19,020 bases of DNA from SZUA-430 sp034440175 (GTDB taxonomy: Bacteria > Pseudomonadota > Alphaproteobacteria > Micropepsales > Micropepsaceae), in assembly GCA_034440175.1 (NCBI GenBank), contig JAWXBO010000195.1:1-19020 (forward strand), read 5' to 3'. Under the pieces are notes generated by a model that was not told the DNA's origin, ran no database searches, and was given only the letters and a program-made list of their open reading frames with translations. Shown here piece by piece: positions 1-7,063 of this stretch. A program made the position numbers and the translations under genes. The stretch's first letter is position 1. Each line of letters begins with the position of its first letter.

Positions 1-80
1 CACGCGCACGGCAGCGTCGTCGCGTAAAAGCCGAGCCCGCTCAGCGCCGTGATGGCGCCGAGCGTTAACGTATAAGCCAT
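1..80 (-). CDS. possible 5' end of a gene running off the left edge
   Basis: An ATG opens a frame that stays open to the window edge. The 26 visible residues are hydrophobic and start MAYTLTLGAITALSG, which could be a signal peptide or first membrane segment. No Shine-Dalgarno sequence precedes the ATG, and 80 bases of open frame is weak evidence in GC-rich DNA. It lies on the same strand just downstream of the 28-residue microprotein and could be cotranscribed with it. No family is recognised. Confidence 0.25.
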   Translation of the reverse strand, partial: MAYTLTLGAITALSGLGFYATTLPCA

Positions 81-106
81 CGGCGCGCCGGGTTAAAACT
101 TATTGA

Positions 107-193
107 TTAATACCAGCGTCCACGGCCATACAAACCGCCGCCGCCGACAAGCATTACGATAAGCACGATGATGAGAATGGTCGTGAGATCCAT
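107..193 (-). CDS. 28-residue hydrophobic membrane microprotein
   Basis: This short gene begins MDLTTILIIVLIVMLVGGGG and ends LYGRGRWY before TAA. Residues 3-16 are almost purely aliphatic and can form one short membrane helix. A GGGG hinge and a basic, aromatic tail (two Arg, Trp, two Tyr) follow. An AGGAG sits 6 bases before the ATG, and a GGAAC-N17-CGTT promoter lies about 52 bases upstream. Ribosome site, promoter and a sensible one-helix protein together argue for a real gene despite its size. From memory, similar tiny proteins with a GGGGxYGRGRWY ending occur in other proteobacteria; their function is unknown to me. The stress-type promoter suggests a role in envelope or stress adaptation, which is inference. 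Confidence 0.72.
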   Translation of the reverse strand: MDLTTILIIVLIVMLVGGGGLYGRGRWY

Positions 194-244
194 GACTGGC
201 TCCTGAGGTTAGTTCGTCAAATACGTGCAAATGCACACTCACAG

Positions 245-270
245 AACGTTTCTAACCGGTCTTCGGTTCC
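245..270 (-). promoter_or_regulatory. EcfG-type (general stress response) promoter of the microprotein
   Basis: On the minus strand GGAAC (270-266) is followed after 17 bases by CGTT (248-245). This is the -35/-10 pair recognised by EcfG/RpoE2-type sigma factors of the alphaproteobacterial general stress response. Transcription would start about 45 bases before the microprotein ATG at 193. Confidence 0.7.
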
Positions 271-323
271 ATCGAGGCACCCATCCCGCGAGAACAGCGG
301 GGACACTACTTAAGCGGCCCGGC

Positions 324-1208
324 CTAGACCGCCCGCTTCAATTCATCGACAAATTTGAGCGCTTCCCGGCGCACGTGATCGGCCAGGCGAGGATCGATGA
401 TGCTTTTGATGCGGCCGGCCTCGATGCCGCGTGTCGCCTCGGTCTTGAAATCCAGAATGGTTTGAGCAGCAGAGAGGATGGCATCGACTTCAGGATTCTT
501 GACCAGTGACTTAACGACCGTGCTCGGTCGATGCACCAAAGCCGAGACGACGCCGCCAAGTCCGCCTTTGTTCAAATCGTGAAACACGCGGCTCGTATTG
601 AAGCACGTATCGATAAGCTCTTTTTCCTGCGGATCGAGGAGATGCGCCACAAATTGCGCGTGTTCGTCCATGATGTTGGTCCAGAACGTCGCCACTTCGT
701 TGCGGTCAAATTCGGATTCTCCGTGTCCAAGCGCTTCGAGCCGTCGTGACCAGCGCTCCGCTTCGTGCAGCGTGTGATCGAAGAACAGCGGCCATACCAG
801 GCTGCGCAAACGCCCCTCCGTTTGGGCGAGGCCAAGCCGGGCCTTGTAGGCGATAAACGGTTTGATCTCTTCGACGATATCGTCCGTATACGGTTTGAGC
901 GCGCCACGCTCGGGTGGGCCCGCAGCCTCGATGCGCTTATATAGCGCCGTGAATTTCTGATGGAATCCCTGCGCTTCGGTTCGCTCGTCTCCCGCCGTTT
1001 CCGGCGGCATCAGCAAGACAAAAAACAGCGCGTGTTCCAACATGATATCCACGGCAAATCGGGCATCGGCCCACGCGTGCAAAGTTGGATCGGCTTGATT
1101 TTGCTTGGGCAGTATCACGGGCTTTTCCGTCGGTGATTCCACTATCGCGCCGCCTGAGCGCGTATGAAGTGTAAAGCCTTCGGGCTGGCGTGAACGGGCG
1201 AGAGACAT
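324..1208 (-). CDS. DUF2935-like two-lobed helical protein, putative metal-binding
   Basis: The 294-residue protein is mostly helical and contains two similar lobes. Each has an Ile-Met-x-Glu-His-Ala-type helix: IMLEHALFFVLLMP (residues 55-68) and IMDEHAQFVAHLLDP (179-193). Between them is DHTLHEAERW (144-153). Repeated Glu-His pairs plus further His/Glu on neighbouring helices resemble the ferritin- or hemerythrin-like bundles of DUF2935 proteins, known mostly from Firmicutes; metal binding is inferred. The start is the second of two close ATGs (1208), because the TAAGGAG ends 7 bases before it; the first ATG (1214) is too close. Homology starts near residue 40, so the N-terminal 40 residues look disordered. 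A stress-type promoter lies about 35 bases upstream. The DUF assignment is from memory of motif patterns. Confidence 0.75.
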   Translation of the reverse strand: MSLARSRQPEGFTLHTRSGGAIVESPTEKPVILPKQNQADPTLHAWADARFAVDIMLEHALFFVLLMPPETAGDERTEAQGFHQKFTALYKRIEAAGPPERGALKPYTDDIVEEIKPFIAYKARLGLAQTEGRLRSLVWPLFFDHTLHEAERWSRRLEALGHGESEFDRNEVATFWTNIMDEHAQFVAHLLDPQEKELIDTCFNTSRVFHDLNKGGLGGVVSALVHRPSTVVKSLVKNPEVDAILSAAQTILDFKTEATRGIEAGRIKSIIDPRLADHVRREALKFVDELKRAV

Positions 1209-1242
1209 TTTCATACTCCTTACGGTTACAATCCACGTAAGG

Positions 1243-1267
1243 AACGCCGTGTACGAACGATGGTTCC
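1243..1267 (-). promoter_or_regulatory. EcfG-type promoter of the DUF2935-like gene
   Basis: On the minus strand GGAAC (1267-1263) is followed after 16 bases by CGTT (1246-1243), the general stress response consensus. The -10 element is 34 bases before the ATG at 1208, giving a short leader that just contains the ribosome site. The -35 also pairs with a GGAAC on the plus strand (1241-1245), making an interrupted inverted repeat. Confidence 0.75.
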
Positions 1268-1460
1268 AACCGGAGGCGTCCGAAATTGCCACCTTGCAGA
1301 CAACGGCACGTTTGACTCCCATGGTCCGTGTATCAACCGGATGCGACGGTACAAGGAACGCAGTGGTTTTTCTGGTTTCCCACTTCGGCCGACGAAATGG
1401 CAGTCGAGCCTTTACCCCGTCCATGGACCGGTCATACGCAAACTCTGTGAAAAGAGTGCA

Positions 1461-1492
1461 AGCGGCCGCTCCGATTTAGCGAAGCGGCCGTT
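1461..1492 (-). terminator. hairpin downstream of the secreted repeat protein gene
   Basis: CGGCCGCT (1463-1470) pairs perfectly with AGCGGCCG (1483-1490) across a 12-base loop, and the stem can extend by an A-T and a G-T pair. It starts 8 bases after the stop codon of the secreted protein gene, and on that strand it is followed by CACTCTTTTC. The T run is short, so termination may be partial. Confidence 0.4.
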
Positions 1493-1499
1493 GCGGCAC

Positions 1500-1946
1500 T
1501 TAGTATCTGCCGGAGCCGTAGGGCCGGTTGTCACGGTCATTGCGGCATGCCCTGTTATACGTCACGTAGCCGCCTATCCTGCGGCATTGGCGCTGCGTCG
1601 ACCACCAGTCGTTCCGGCCGCGCTGACAACAAACGCGTTGATCACCCCGGTTGTCGGCACGATCATTGCGGCACGCCCTGTTGTGCGCCACGTAGCCGCC
1701 CGCACGCCGGCATTCGCGCCTGTTCGACCACCAATCCCGATAGCCCCGTTTGCAGCAAACGCGGTCACTGGCGTAAACGCGGTCATCGTTGTATTGAGCA
1801 AACTGTACGCCCAAACCTACGTCTGCCGCCGCCGAATACAACGGAGCGGCCGATGCGGGTGTAGCTGTCGCGACGCCAGCAAATGCCGAAAGCACGACCA
1901 CCCCGGCAAAATACCAAACTCTGAGAGACATCGAAGACTTGAACAT
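1500..1946 (-). CDS. secreted basic protein with two CC-WW-C-C tandem repeats
   Basis: The 148-residue protein has a signal peptide: a hydrophobic stretch at residues 10-28 and an ASAA-type cleavage region at 31-34. The mature part carries two copies of a 34-residue unit (62-95 and 104-137, period 42 residues). Each has the pattern VCC...DWWS...CRR.GGYV..NRACRND. The four cysteines per unit (64, 65, 79, 92 and 106, 107, 121, 134) suggest two disulfides per unit, formed in the periplasm or outside the cell. The protein is rich in Arg, Trp, Tyr and Asn, so it may bind an anionic partner; this is inference. The start has GGAG 7 bases upstream and its own stress-type promoter. I do not recognise a named family. 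Confidence 0.8.
   Translation of the reverse strand: MFKSSMSLRVWYFAGVVVLSAFAGVATATPASAAPLYSAAADVGLGVQFAQYNDDRVYASDRVCCKRGYRDWWSNRRECRRAGGYVAHNRACRNDRADNRGDQRVCCQRGRNDWWSTQRQCRRIGGYVTYNRACRNDRDNRPYGSGRY
1535..1765. repeat. two-copy direct repeat of 126-base period within the secreted protein gene
   Basis: Copies beginning near 1537 and 1663 share long near-identical blocks, for example TCATTGCGGCA and CACGTAGCCGCC. They encode the two cysteine/tryptophan units. The two copies differ at many third positions and some residues, so this is an older duplication kept by selection on protein sequence. Confidence 0.8.
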
Positions 1947-1991
1947 ACGCGTTCTCCATTTCCACCCTCGGCGAGGGTCCGATAACGAATA

Positions 1992-2016
1992 AACGCTTGA
2001 AGTTGGCGGTGGTTCC
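1992..2016 (-). promoter_or_regulatory. EcfG-type promoter of the secreted repeat protein gene
   Basis: On the minus strand GGAAC (2016-2012) is followed after 16 bases by CGTT (1995-1992). The -10 element lies 45 bases before the ATG at 1946. It is the third copy of this promoter form on the same strand within 1.8 kb. Confidence 0.75.
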
Positions 2017-2040
2017 CACCGAGTGCGGGCGTAGAGCCGC

Positions 2041-2256
2041 TTACTTCACGGCCTCGCTCAGGATCGCCGCGATCGCGTCTTCGCCGTCGGGGCTGTGGAT
2101 CCAGCTCTCGGCTGCTGACTGGCTGTCGAATTGCAGCGGCACGCGCTGGGCCTTCACACGATCCGGCACCGGCACAAACACTTCAAACGTGCCAGCAAAA
2201 CGCATATCCTTCGTCGCCTCGGCAAAGGCGCTGGGCAGTGCTTTTTTCTTTTTCAT
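2041..2256 (-). CDS. small protein of unknown function
   Basis: Starting at the ATG, the protein is 71 residues: a lysine-rich N terminus (MKKKK), a probable beta-strand section (FAGTFEVFVPVP), and an acidic C-terminal half that looks helical (SAAESWIHSPDGEDAIAAIL). No signal peptide or membrane segment is visible. The start is uncertain. A TTG at 2274 is in frame with GGGAG 10 bases upstream, while the ATG has no clear ribosome site; the TTG would add six residues. It lies 94 bases (from the ATG) downstream of the desaturase stop on the same strand and may be cotranscribed with it. No family is recognised. Confidence 0.55.
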   Translation of the reverse strand: MKKKKALPSAFAEATKDMRFAGTFEVFVPVPDRVKAQRVPLQFDSQSAAESWIHSPDGEDAIAAILSEAVK

Positions 2257-2350
2257 TTGGGGCAGCGCCTTCAAGAATTGCCCGCTCCCTACCCCGCCGC
2301 CGCCCGCTTGTCTTGTCCAAGGGCAACGTCACAGTGTCGCGGGGTTGCAC

Positions 2351-3382
2351 TTATTGGCGCGCAAGCTCGCGAAATGAGATCAGCCGCTTGCGGGTTTCGC
2401 ACCACAGGGCAAGCTTCACACACGCAAAACTCTCCCACAGCGTCAACCGCCCCATATCCCTGAGTTCGGGGTGATCCAGCAGCACGCGGCGCAAACGGTA
2501 GAACGGAATGCGCGCATTCAGATGATGCACATGATGCACGCCGATATTGGCCGTCAGCCAGCGCAATGGCGCCGGCAAATCGTAGTGCGAACTGCTCGCC
2601 AGCGCCGCGTCTTGAATATTCCATTCCCCGCCATCGGCCCACACTGTCCCGTCGAACTGATGCTGCACGAAGAACAGCCACACCCCCATCGACGAGGCCA
2701 GCAAGATGATCGGCAGATGCACCATCAAAAACGGTCCCACCCCGATCAGCCACATCATCCCGAGCGCGAGCGCCGCAATCACCAAATTATTCGCCATCGC
2801 CGACAACCAAGGACCTGCCCCGACCCGCATCATCCCCACCGGCAACCGGTTGGCGATCAAAAACACATAAGCCGGCCCGATCACAAACAACACAAGCGGG
2901 TGACGGTAAGCGCGATAGCGCAACCGCTCCCACCACGGCTGCGCCACATATTCGGACACCGTCATCGTTTCGATGTCCCCGATACCACGCGTCTCAAGAT
3001 TGCCCGATGTCGCGTGATGCAAATTATGCGAGCGCCGCCACACACCGAACGGCGTCATCGTCAGCACGCCGCAAACCCGCCCGACCCAATCATTGGCCCA
3101 GCGGTTGCGGAAAAACGAACCATGTCCGCAATCGTGCAAGATCAAAAACAGCCGCACCAGAAACCCGGCCGCAGGAATAGCAAGCAGCAGCGACAACCAA
3201 TACCCAACGTCCAGCGCCAGCCAAGTCGCGATCCACAACACCACAAACGGCCCGATAGTCACTGCAATTTCGACAATGCCGCGCGGTACACTGGGCTGGC
3301 GGTAACGCACCAGAATCTGCGCCCAACTCTGGGCATTTTTCTGCGGGACTGCCAAATTCTGACTCTCAAGAAACTCGTTCAT
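2351..3382 (-). CDS. membrane fatty acid desaturase (delta-12/omega-6 type)
   Basis: This 343-residue integral membrane protein has the three histidine boxes that hold the di-iron centre of acyl desaturases: HDCGH (83-87), HNLHH (119-123) and HHVHH (283-287). Hydrophobic pairs lie at about 38-80 and 165-240. The box pattern and the sequence HDCGHGSFFRNRWANDW fit the DesA/omega-6 branch, which inserts double bonds into acyl chains of membrane lipids using oxygen and reduced ferredoxin or similar. Exact regioselectivity cannot be read from the sequence. The length is normal for the family. No strong ribosome site precedes the ATG. The gene diverges from hrpB across a 134-base gap; membrane adaptation is the likely role. 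Confidence 0.9.
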   Translation of the reverse strand: MNEFLESQNLAVPQKNAQSWAQILVRYRQPSVPRGIVEIAVTIGPFVVLWIATWLALDVGYWLSLLLAIPAAGFLVRLFLILHDCGHGSFFRNRWANDWVGRVCGVLTMTPFGVWRRSHNLHHATSGNLETRGIGDIETMTVSEYVAQPWWERLRYRAYRHPLVLFVIGPAYVFLIANRLPVGMMRVGAGPWLSAMANNLVIAALALGMMWLIGVGPFLMVHLPIILLASSMGVWLFFVQHQFDGTVWADGGEWNIQDAALASSSHYDLPAPLRWLTANIGVHHVHHLNARIPFYRLRRVLLDHPELRDMGRLTLWESFACVKLALWCETRKRLISFRELARQ

Positions 3383-3516
3383 TTTTACCGCACTAAACTC
3401 TCACTGCTATGTGGCAGGATTCGTGCGTCCCGCCAAGTAGCGAATCTGCCAGTCGTCACAATCTTTGCGGCAGGGCTTGACCTCACCCCGTGCCAGTCCT
3501 GACAAGACGGCACCAA

Positions 3517-5976
3517 ATGACCAGCACCCTACCCATCACCCAGGCGCTGCCTGCGCTCAAAGCAGCACTCACCTCTCACCGTTCAGCCGTGCTTGAAGCA
3601 CCGCCGGGTGCAGGCAAAACCACACTCGTGCCGCTGGCACTTCTGGACGAGCCTTGGGTTCGCGGCAAAAAAATCCTGATGCTGGAGCCGCGCCGCATTG
3701 CCGCCCGTGCCGCCGCGGCACGCATGGCCGACCTGCTGGGCGAGCAAACAGGTGAAACCGTCGGCTATCGCGTGCGCCAGGATAGCCGCGTGGGTCCGAA
3801 AACCCGCATCGAAGTCCTGACCGAAGCCCTGCTCACCCGCCGCCTGCAAAGCGATCCCGAACTCAAAGACGTGGCCCTGGTCATCTTCGATGAATTCCAT
3901 GAGCGCAGCCTCAACGCAGATTTGGGTCTCGCCCTTGCGCTGGAAACCCAAACCGCCCTCAACGACGACCTCAAAATTCTTGTCATGTCGGCAACCTTGG
4001 ACGGCGCCCGCGTCGCCAAACTGTTGAACAACGCGCCCGCCGTTCGCAGCGAAGGCCGCCTCTTCCCCATCGAAACGCATTACGCCCCGCCCCACGCCAA
4101 CACGCGCCTCGAACAGCACGCAACCAACGCAATTCTCCGCGCACTCGAGGAAACCGCTGGCGGTATCCTGGTCTTCCTCCCCGGCGAAGGCGAAATCCGC
4201 TCAGTAGAGCGTCTGTTGTCGGCGCAGGATTTACACGGCGCCATCATGTCCTCACTCTACGGTGCCCTCGCCCCCGAAGTGCAAGACCGCGCCATCCGCC
4301 CGCTCGCCGATGGCAAACGCAAAATCGTCCTTGCGACAGCCATCGCCGAAACCAGCCTGACCATCGAAGACGTCCGCATTGTCATCGACTGTGGACTGCA
4401 ACGCCTGGCCCGCTACAATCCGGCGACCGGCATGACCCAGCTCGTTACTAGCCGAGTCTCACTCGCCTCCGCCGACCAGCGCCGCGGCAGAGCCGGTCGT
4501 GTGGCGCCGGGCATTTGCTACCGCCTCTGGGACGAAGCTGAAACCCGCGCGCTGGCGCCCTACACCCCGCCCGAAATTCTCACCAGCGACCTCGCCCCCT
4601 TCGCGCTCGAACTGGCCGGTTGGGGTGAACGCGATGCCAGCCGCTTGCGATTGCTCGATGCGCCACCATCCGGCACCTTTGCTGAAGCCCAGGAACTCCT
4701 GCGCGAACTCGACGCCATCGATGCCACCAACGCCATCACCCCGCATGGCCGCTCCTGTCTTGCCTTCGGCGCCCATCCACGCCTCGCCCACATGATGCTC
4801 CGTGCGCGCGATGCCACGGCGTGCGCGCTCGCCGCCATCCTGGGCGAACGCGACGTCATCCGCAGCCGCGACGCCGATCTGCGCACCCGGCTGGAGATCT
4901 TCGCCGGCGACCGCGATGTCAGCTCAGATCGCGGCGCCCTTGCCCGCGCCCGCGAACAGGCTCGTGCCTGGAGGCGAACGCTCAACCTCAAAGACACGAG
5001 CGTAGAGCCAAACGCCGCCGGACGCCTGACCGCGCTCGCCTATCCTGAGCGCATTGCCAAGCGCCGCAGCCCCGGCAGTTTCCGCCTTGCCAACGGTCGC
5101 GGTGCAACTTTGCCTCAGACCGATCCTCTCGCCGCCCAGGATTATCTCGCCGTTGCCGCACTGGACGACGCCGGCGCTAACGCCCGCATTCACCAGGCCG
5201 CCCCCCTCCTCCTCGCCGACATCGAAGACCTTTTCGCCGCCCACATCGAAAACCAGCAAATCGTCGAATGGAGTTCGCGCGAAAATGCCGTGAGCGCCCG
5301 CGAGGAACGCAAGCTCTACGCCCTCACGCTCAGCGAACGCCCGCTCAAGAAACCTGATCCAACCAAAATCGCCGCCGCCGTCATCGCAGGCATTCGGGAA
5401 CTGGGGCTTGGCGCCTTGCCCTGGACACCCGAACTCGAAACTCTGCGCGCCCGCGTAAATTTCCTGGCCCGCATTGACCCCCAAGCCACATGGCCCGGCC
5501 TGTCGGACACCGCATTGCTCGGCACGCTCGAACATTGGCTGCAGCCCTTCTTGGGGCAAGTCACCCGGGCGAGTGATTTTCCGCGCCTCGATCTCGAAGC
5601 GGCATTGAACGCCCACTTTGACTGGGAGGCGAAAAAGCGCCTCGACGCGATGGCGCCAACGCACATCACCGTTCCTTCAGGTTCGCATATCAGAATCGAC
5701 TACAGCACGGATGCACCGTTCCTCGCCGTCCGCTTGCAGGAAATGTTTGGCCTCGCAGATACCCCTGCGATCGCCGGCGGCCGCGTGCCGTTGACGCTTC
5801 ACCTGCTCTCGCCCGCCCGCCGCCCCGTCCAGGTCACGCGCGATCTGAAGAGTTTCTGGGCCCATGGCTATCCGCAGGTAAAGCGCGACCTCAAAGGCCG
5901 CTATCCCAAACACCATTGGCCTGACGATCCATGGACGGCAATCCCCACCGCCCGCGCCAAGCCGCGCGGAACTTGA
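3517..5976 (+). CDS. hrpB: ATP-dependent helicase HrpB
   Basis: The 819-residue protein matches the DEAH-type HrpB family in length and motif order. It has Walker A PPGAGKTT (29-36), DEFHER (125-130, the HrpB form of DEAH), SATLDG (158-163), ATAIAETSLTI (273-283) and QRRGRAGR (321-328). The C-terminal third ends in the HrpB-specific domain with PSGSHIRIDYS and the tail RRPVQVTRDLKSFWAHGYP. HrpB is a superfamily 2 helicase whose physiological substrate in most bacteria is poorly defined; RNA or ribonucleoprotein remodelling is usually assumed. The ATG at 3517 is preferred. An in-frame GTG at 3490 would add nine residues with no homology, and neither start has a strong ribosome site. All catalytic motifs are intact. 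Confidence 0.95.
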   Translation: MTSTLPITQALPALKAALTSHRSAVLEAPPGAGKTTLVPLALLDEPWVRGKKILMLEPRRIAARAAAARMADLLGEQTGETVGYRVRQDSRVGPKTRIEVLTEALLTRRLQSDPELKDVALVIFDEFHERSLNADLGLALALETQTALNDDLKILVMSATLDGARVAKLLNNAPAVRSEGRLFPIETHYAPPHANTRLEQHATNAILRALEETAGGILVFLPGEGEIRSVERLLSAQDLHGAIMSSLYGALAPEVQDRAIRPLADGKRKIVLATAIAETSLTIEDVRIVIDCGLQRLARYNPATGMTQLVTSRVSLASADQRRGRAGRVAPGICYRLWDEAETRALAPYTPPEILTSDLAPFALELAGWGERDASRLRLLDAPPSGTFAEAQELLRELDAIDATNAITPHGRSCLAFGAHPRLAHMMLRARDATACALAAILGERDVIRSRDADLRTRLEIFAGDRDVSSDRGALARAREQARAWRRTLNLKDTSVEPNAAGRLTALAYPERIAKRRSPGSFRLANGRGATLPQTDPLAAQDYLAVAALDDAGANARIHQAAPLLLADIEDLFAAHIENQQIVEWSSRENAVSAREERKLYALTLSERPLKKPDPTKIAAAVIAGIRELGLGALPWTPELETLRARVNFLARIDPQATWPGLSDTALLGTLEHWLQPFLGQVTRASDFPRLDLEAALNAHFDWEAKKRLDAMAPTHITVPSGSHIRIDYSTDAPFLAVRLQEMFGLADTPAIAGGRVPLTLHLLSPARRPVQVTRDLKSFWAHGYPQVKRDLKGRYPKHHWPDDPWTAIPTARAKPRGT

Positions 5977-6036
5977 AGCCCGCGAAACGCTTTTTTTACC
6001 GTGTTGCCTGTCACCATTTTAAGTGGTCAACGCCAA

Positions 6037-6048
6037 TACTGCGCAGTA
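6037..6048. promoter_or_regulatory. 12-base perfect palindrome upstream of the pentapeptide-repeat gene
   Basis: TACTGCGCAGTA is fully self-complementary and ends 26 bases before the ATG. It is flanked by CGCC (6031-6034) and GGCG, and by two CAACG direct repeats. Position and symmetry suggest a repressor operator, but no regulator is encoded next to it. It could also be chance. Confidence 0.3.
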
Positions 6049-6074
6049 CTCAACGGCGATCAAAAGGAGGCCAA

Positions 6075-7010
6075 ATGCAATTGCCTGCGCTCGCGGCCGG
6101 CCTCCCCGAAAAGCCTGAAGGCGGCGACTTGAGTGGTCAATGCCTCGACGGCGCCAACCTGTCTGGCCGCTTGATTGCAAGCGCCAGATTTGACGGCGCC
6201 TCACTCAGACGCGCCATCCTCACCGGCGCCGAGTTTCGCGACTGCACGTTTGTCGGCGCCTCCCTCGATGAGGCAGTAATGCCCCACACCTTATTTGAGA
6301 ACTGCGATTTCTCACAGGCAATTGTCACCAACGCCAATCTCCGGCAAGCTGTGTTTCGCGCCGTGACAGTCCTGAGCCACAGCCGGAAAACATCCACGCT
6401 CGGGCATGCGAAAGCAACCTTTGATGGCGCAACACTCGATGGCTCAAGCTTTGCCGGCGCACGCCTGATAGCCGCATTGTTGCACAACGTCAAAGCAACC
6501 GATGTAGACTTTTCGAATTGCGATCTGCGCAACAGCTCCTTCAACGGCAGCACGCTCGAAGACGTTAAGTTCAGCGGTGCAAATCTCCTCGACGCCAATT
6601 TCGCCAAATGCCCCGGCGCACGCAGCTTTCTGCCTGAATACGCACTGATGCTCGTAAAGCTCGTGCAGCCCATCGGCGAAGCCGAACTTAAGGATTATCT
6701 CGCCCGCCATGTGCAATGGCTCGACACCGACGGCGCCCAAGGCATGCGCCTCTCCCTGCAGGGCTTTGATCTGTCTGGACAGAAATTCGACGGCTACGAC
6801 TTTTCCGGCACCGACTTTCGCGGCGCCCGCCTCGACCGCGCCAGCATGAAGAAAGTGAAACTTGTCGCCGCCGACCTGCGCGACACAAGCCTGCTGGGCA
6901 CAAACTTCTCCGCATCCGACTTGCGCGGAGCGTTGCTACCAGAAGGCGGACTGCGTCGTTCCATACTGACTGGCACTCTTGTCGACGATCAATTGCCGGC
7001 CCCCACTTGA
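6075..7010 (+). CDS. pentapeptide-repeat protein
   Basis: The 311-residue protein is largely built of A(D/N)LxG-type five-residue repeats that fold as a right-handed quadrilateral beta-helix. Repeats run from about 18 to 99, 113 to 179 and 230 to 303. A non-repeat helical linker (about 182-229) separates the last two blocks and contains EYALMLVKLVQPIGEAEL and the H..W...G..G motif often seen ahead of pentapeptide blocks. Such proteins act as scaffolds or DNA-mimic inhibitors of gyrase; the target here cannot be read, and the linker argues against a simple Qnr/MfpA type. The start is set by AAAAGGAGG ending 4 bases before the ATG. It follows hrpB by 98 bases on the same strand. Confidence 0.88.
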   Translation: MQLPALAAGLPEKPEGGDLSGQCLDGANLSGRLIASARFDGASLRRAILTGAEFRDCTFVGASLDEAVMPHTLFENCDFSQAIVTNANLRQAVFRAVTVLSHSRKTSTLGHAKATFDGATLDGSSFAGARLIAALLHNVKATDVDFSNCDLRNSSFNGSTLEDVKFSGANLLDANFAKCPGARSFLPEYALMLVKLVQPIGEAELKDYLARHVQWLDTDGAQGMRLSLQGFDLSGQKFDGYDFSGTDFRGARLDRASMKKVKLVAADLRDTSLLGTNFSASDLRGALLPEGGLRRSILTGTLVDDQLPAPT

Positions 7011-7063
7011 TCTGTATCGCACATGCGTTCACATTGCCGGGCTGACAACTGCCCGCGATTTGT

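Noticed and set aside
1535..1765. Repeats considered as a CRISPR array
   Set aside because: There are only two copies with a 126-base period, and they encode a repeated protein unit.
1260..1985. Open plus-strand frame covering the repeat region
   Set aside because: It is the antisense of the secreted repeat protein, which has a signal peptide, ribosome site and promoter on the other strand.
2471..3502. Long open frame (343 codons) on the plus strand
   Set aside because: It lies antisense to the desaturase, is extremely rich in His, Arg, Gln and Pro, and shows no domain; it mirrors the codon bias of the real gene.
4924..5664. Minus-strand frame of 246 codons inside hrpB
   Set aside because: It is fully inside a well-conserved helicase gene, is Gly/Ala-rich and has no recognisable domain.
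5968..5992. GGAAC followed by a TT pair before the pentapeptide gene, as a fourth stress promoter
   Set aside because: The -10 reads GCTT instead of CGTT and the site overlaps the end of hrpB; it is too weak beside the three good matches.
7038..7055. CGGGC/GCCCG hairpin between the pentapeptide and MFS genes
   Set aside because: The stem is only 5 bp with no T run and it lies directly before the MFS start codon, so it is not a convincing terminator.
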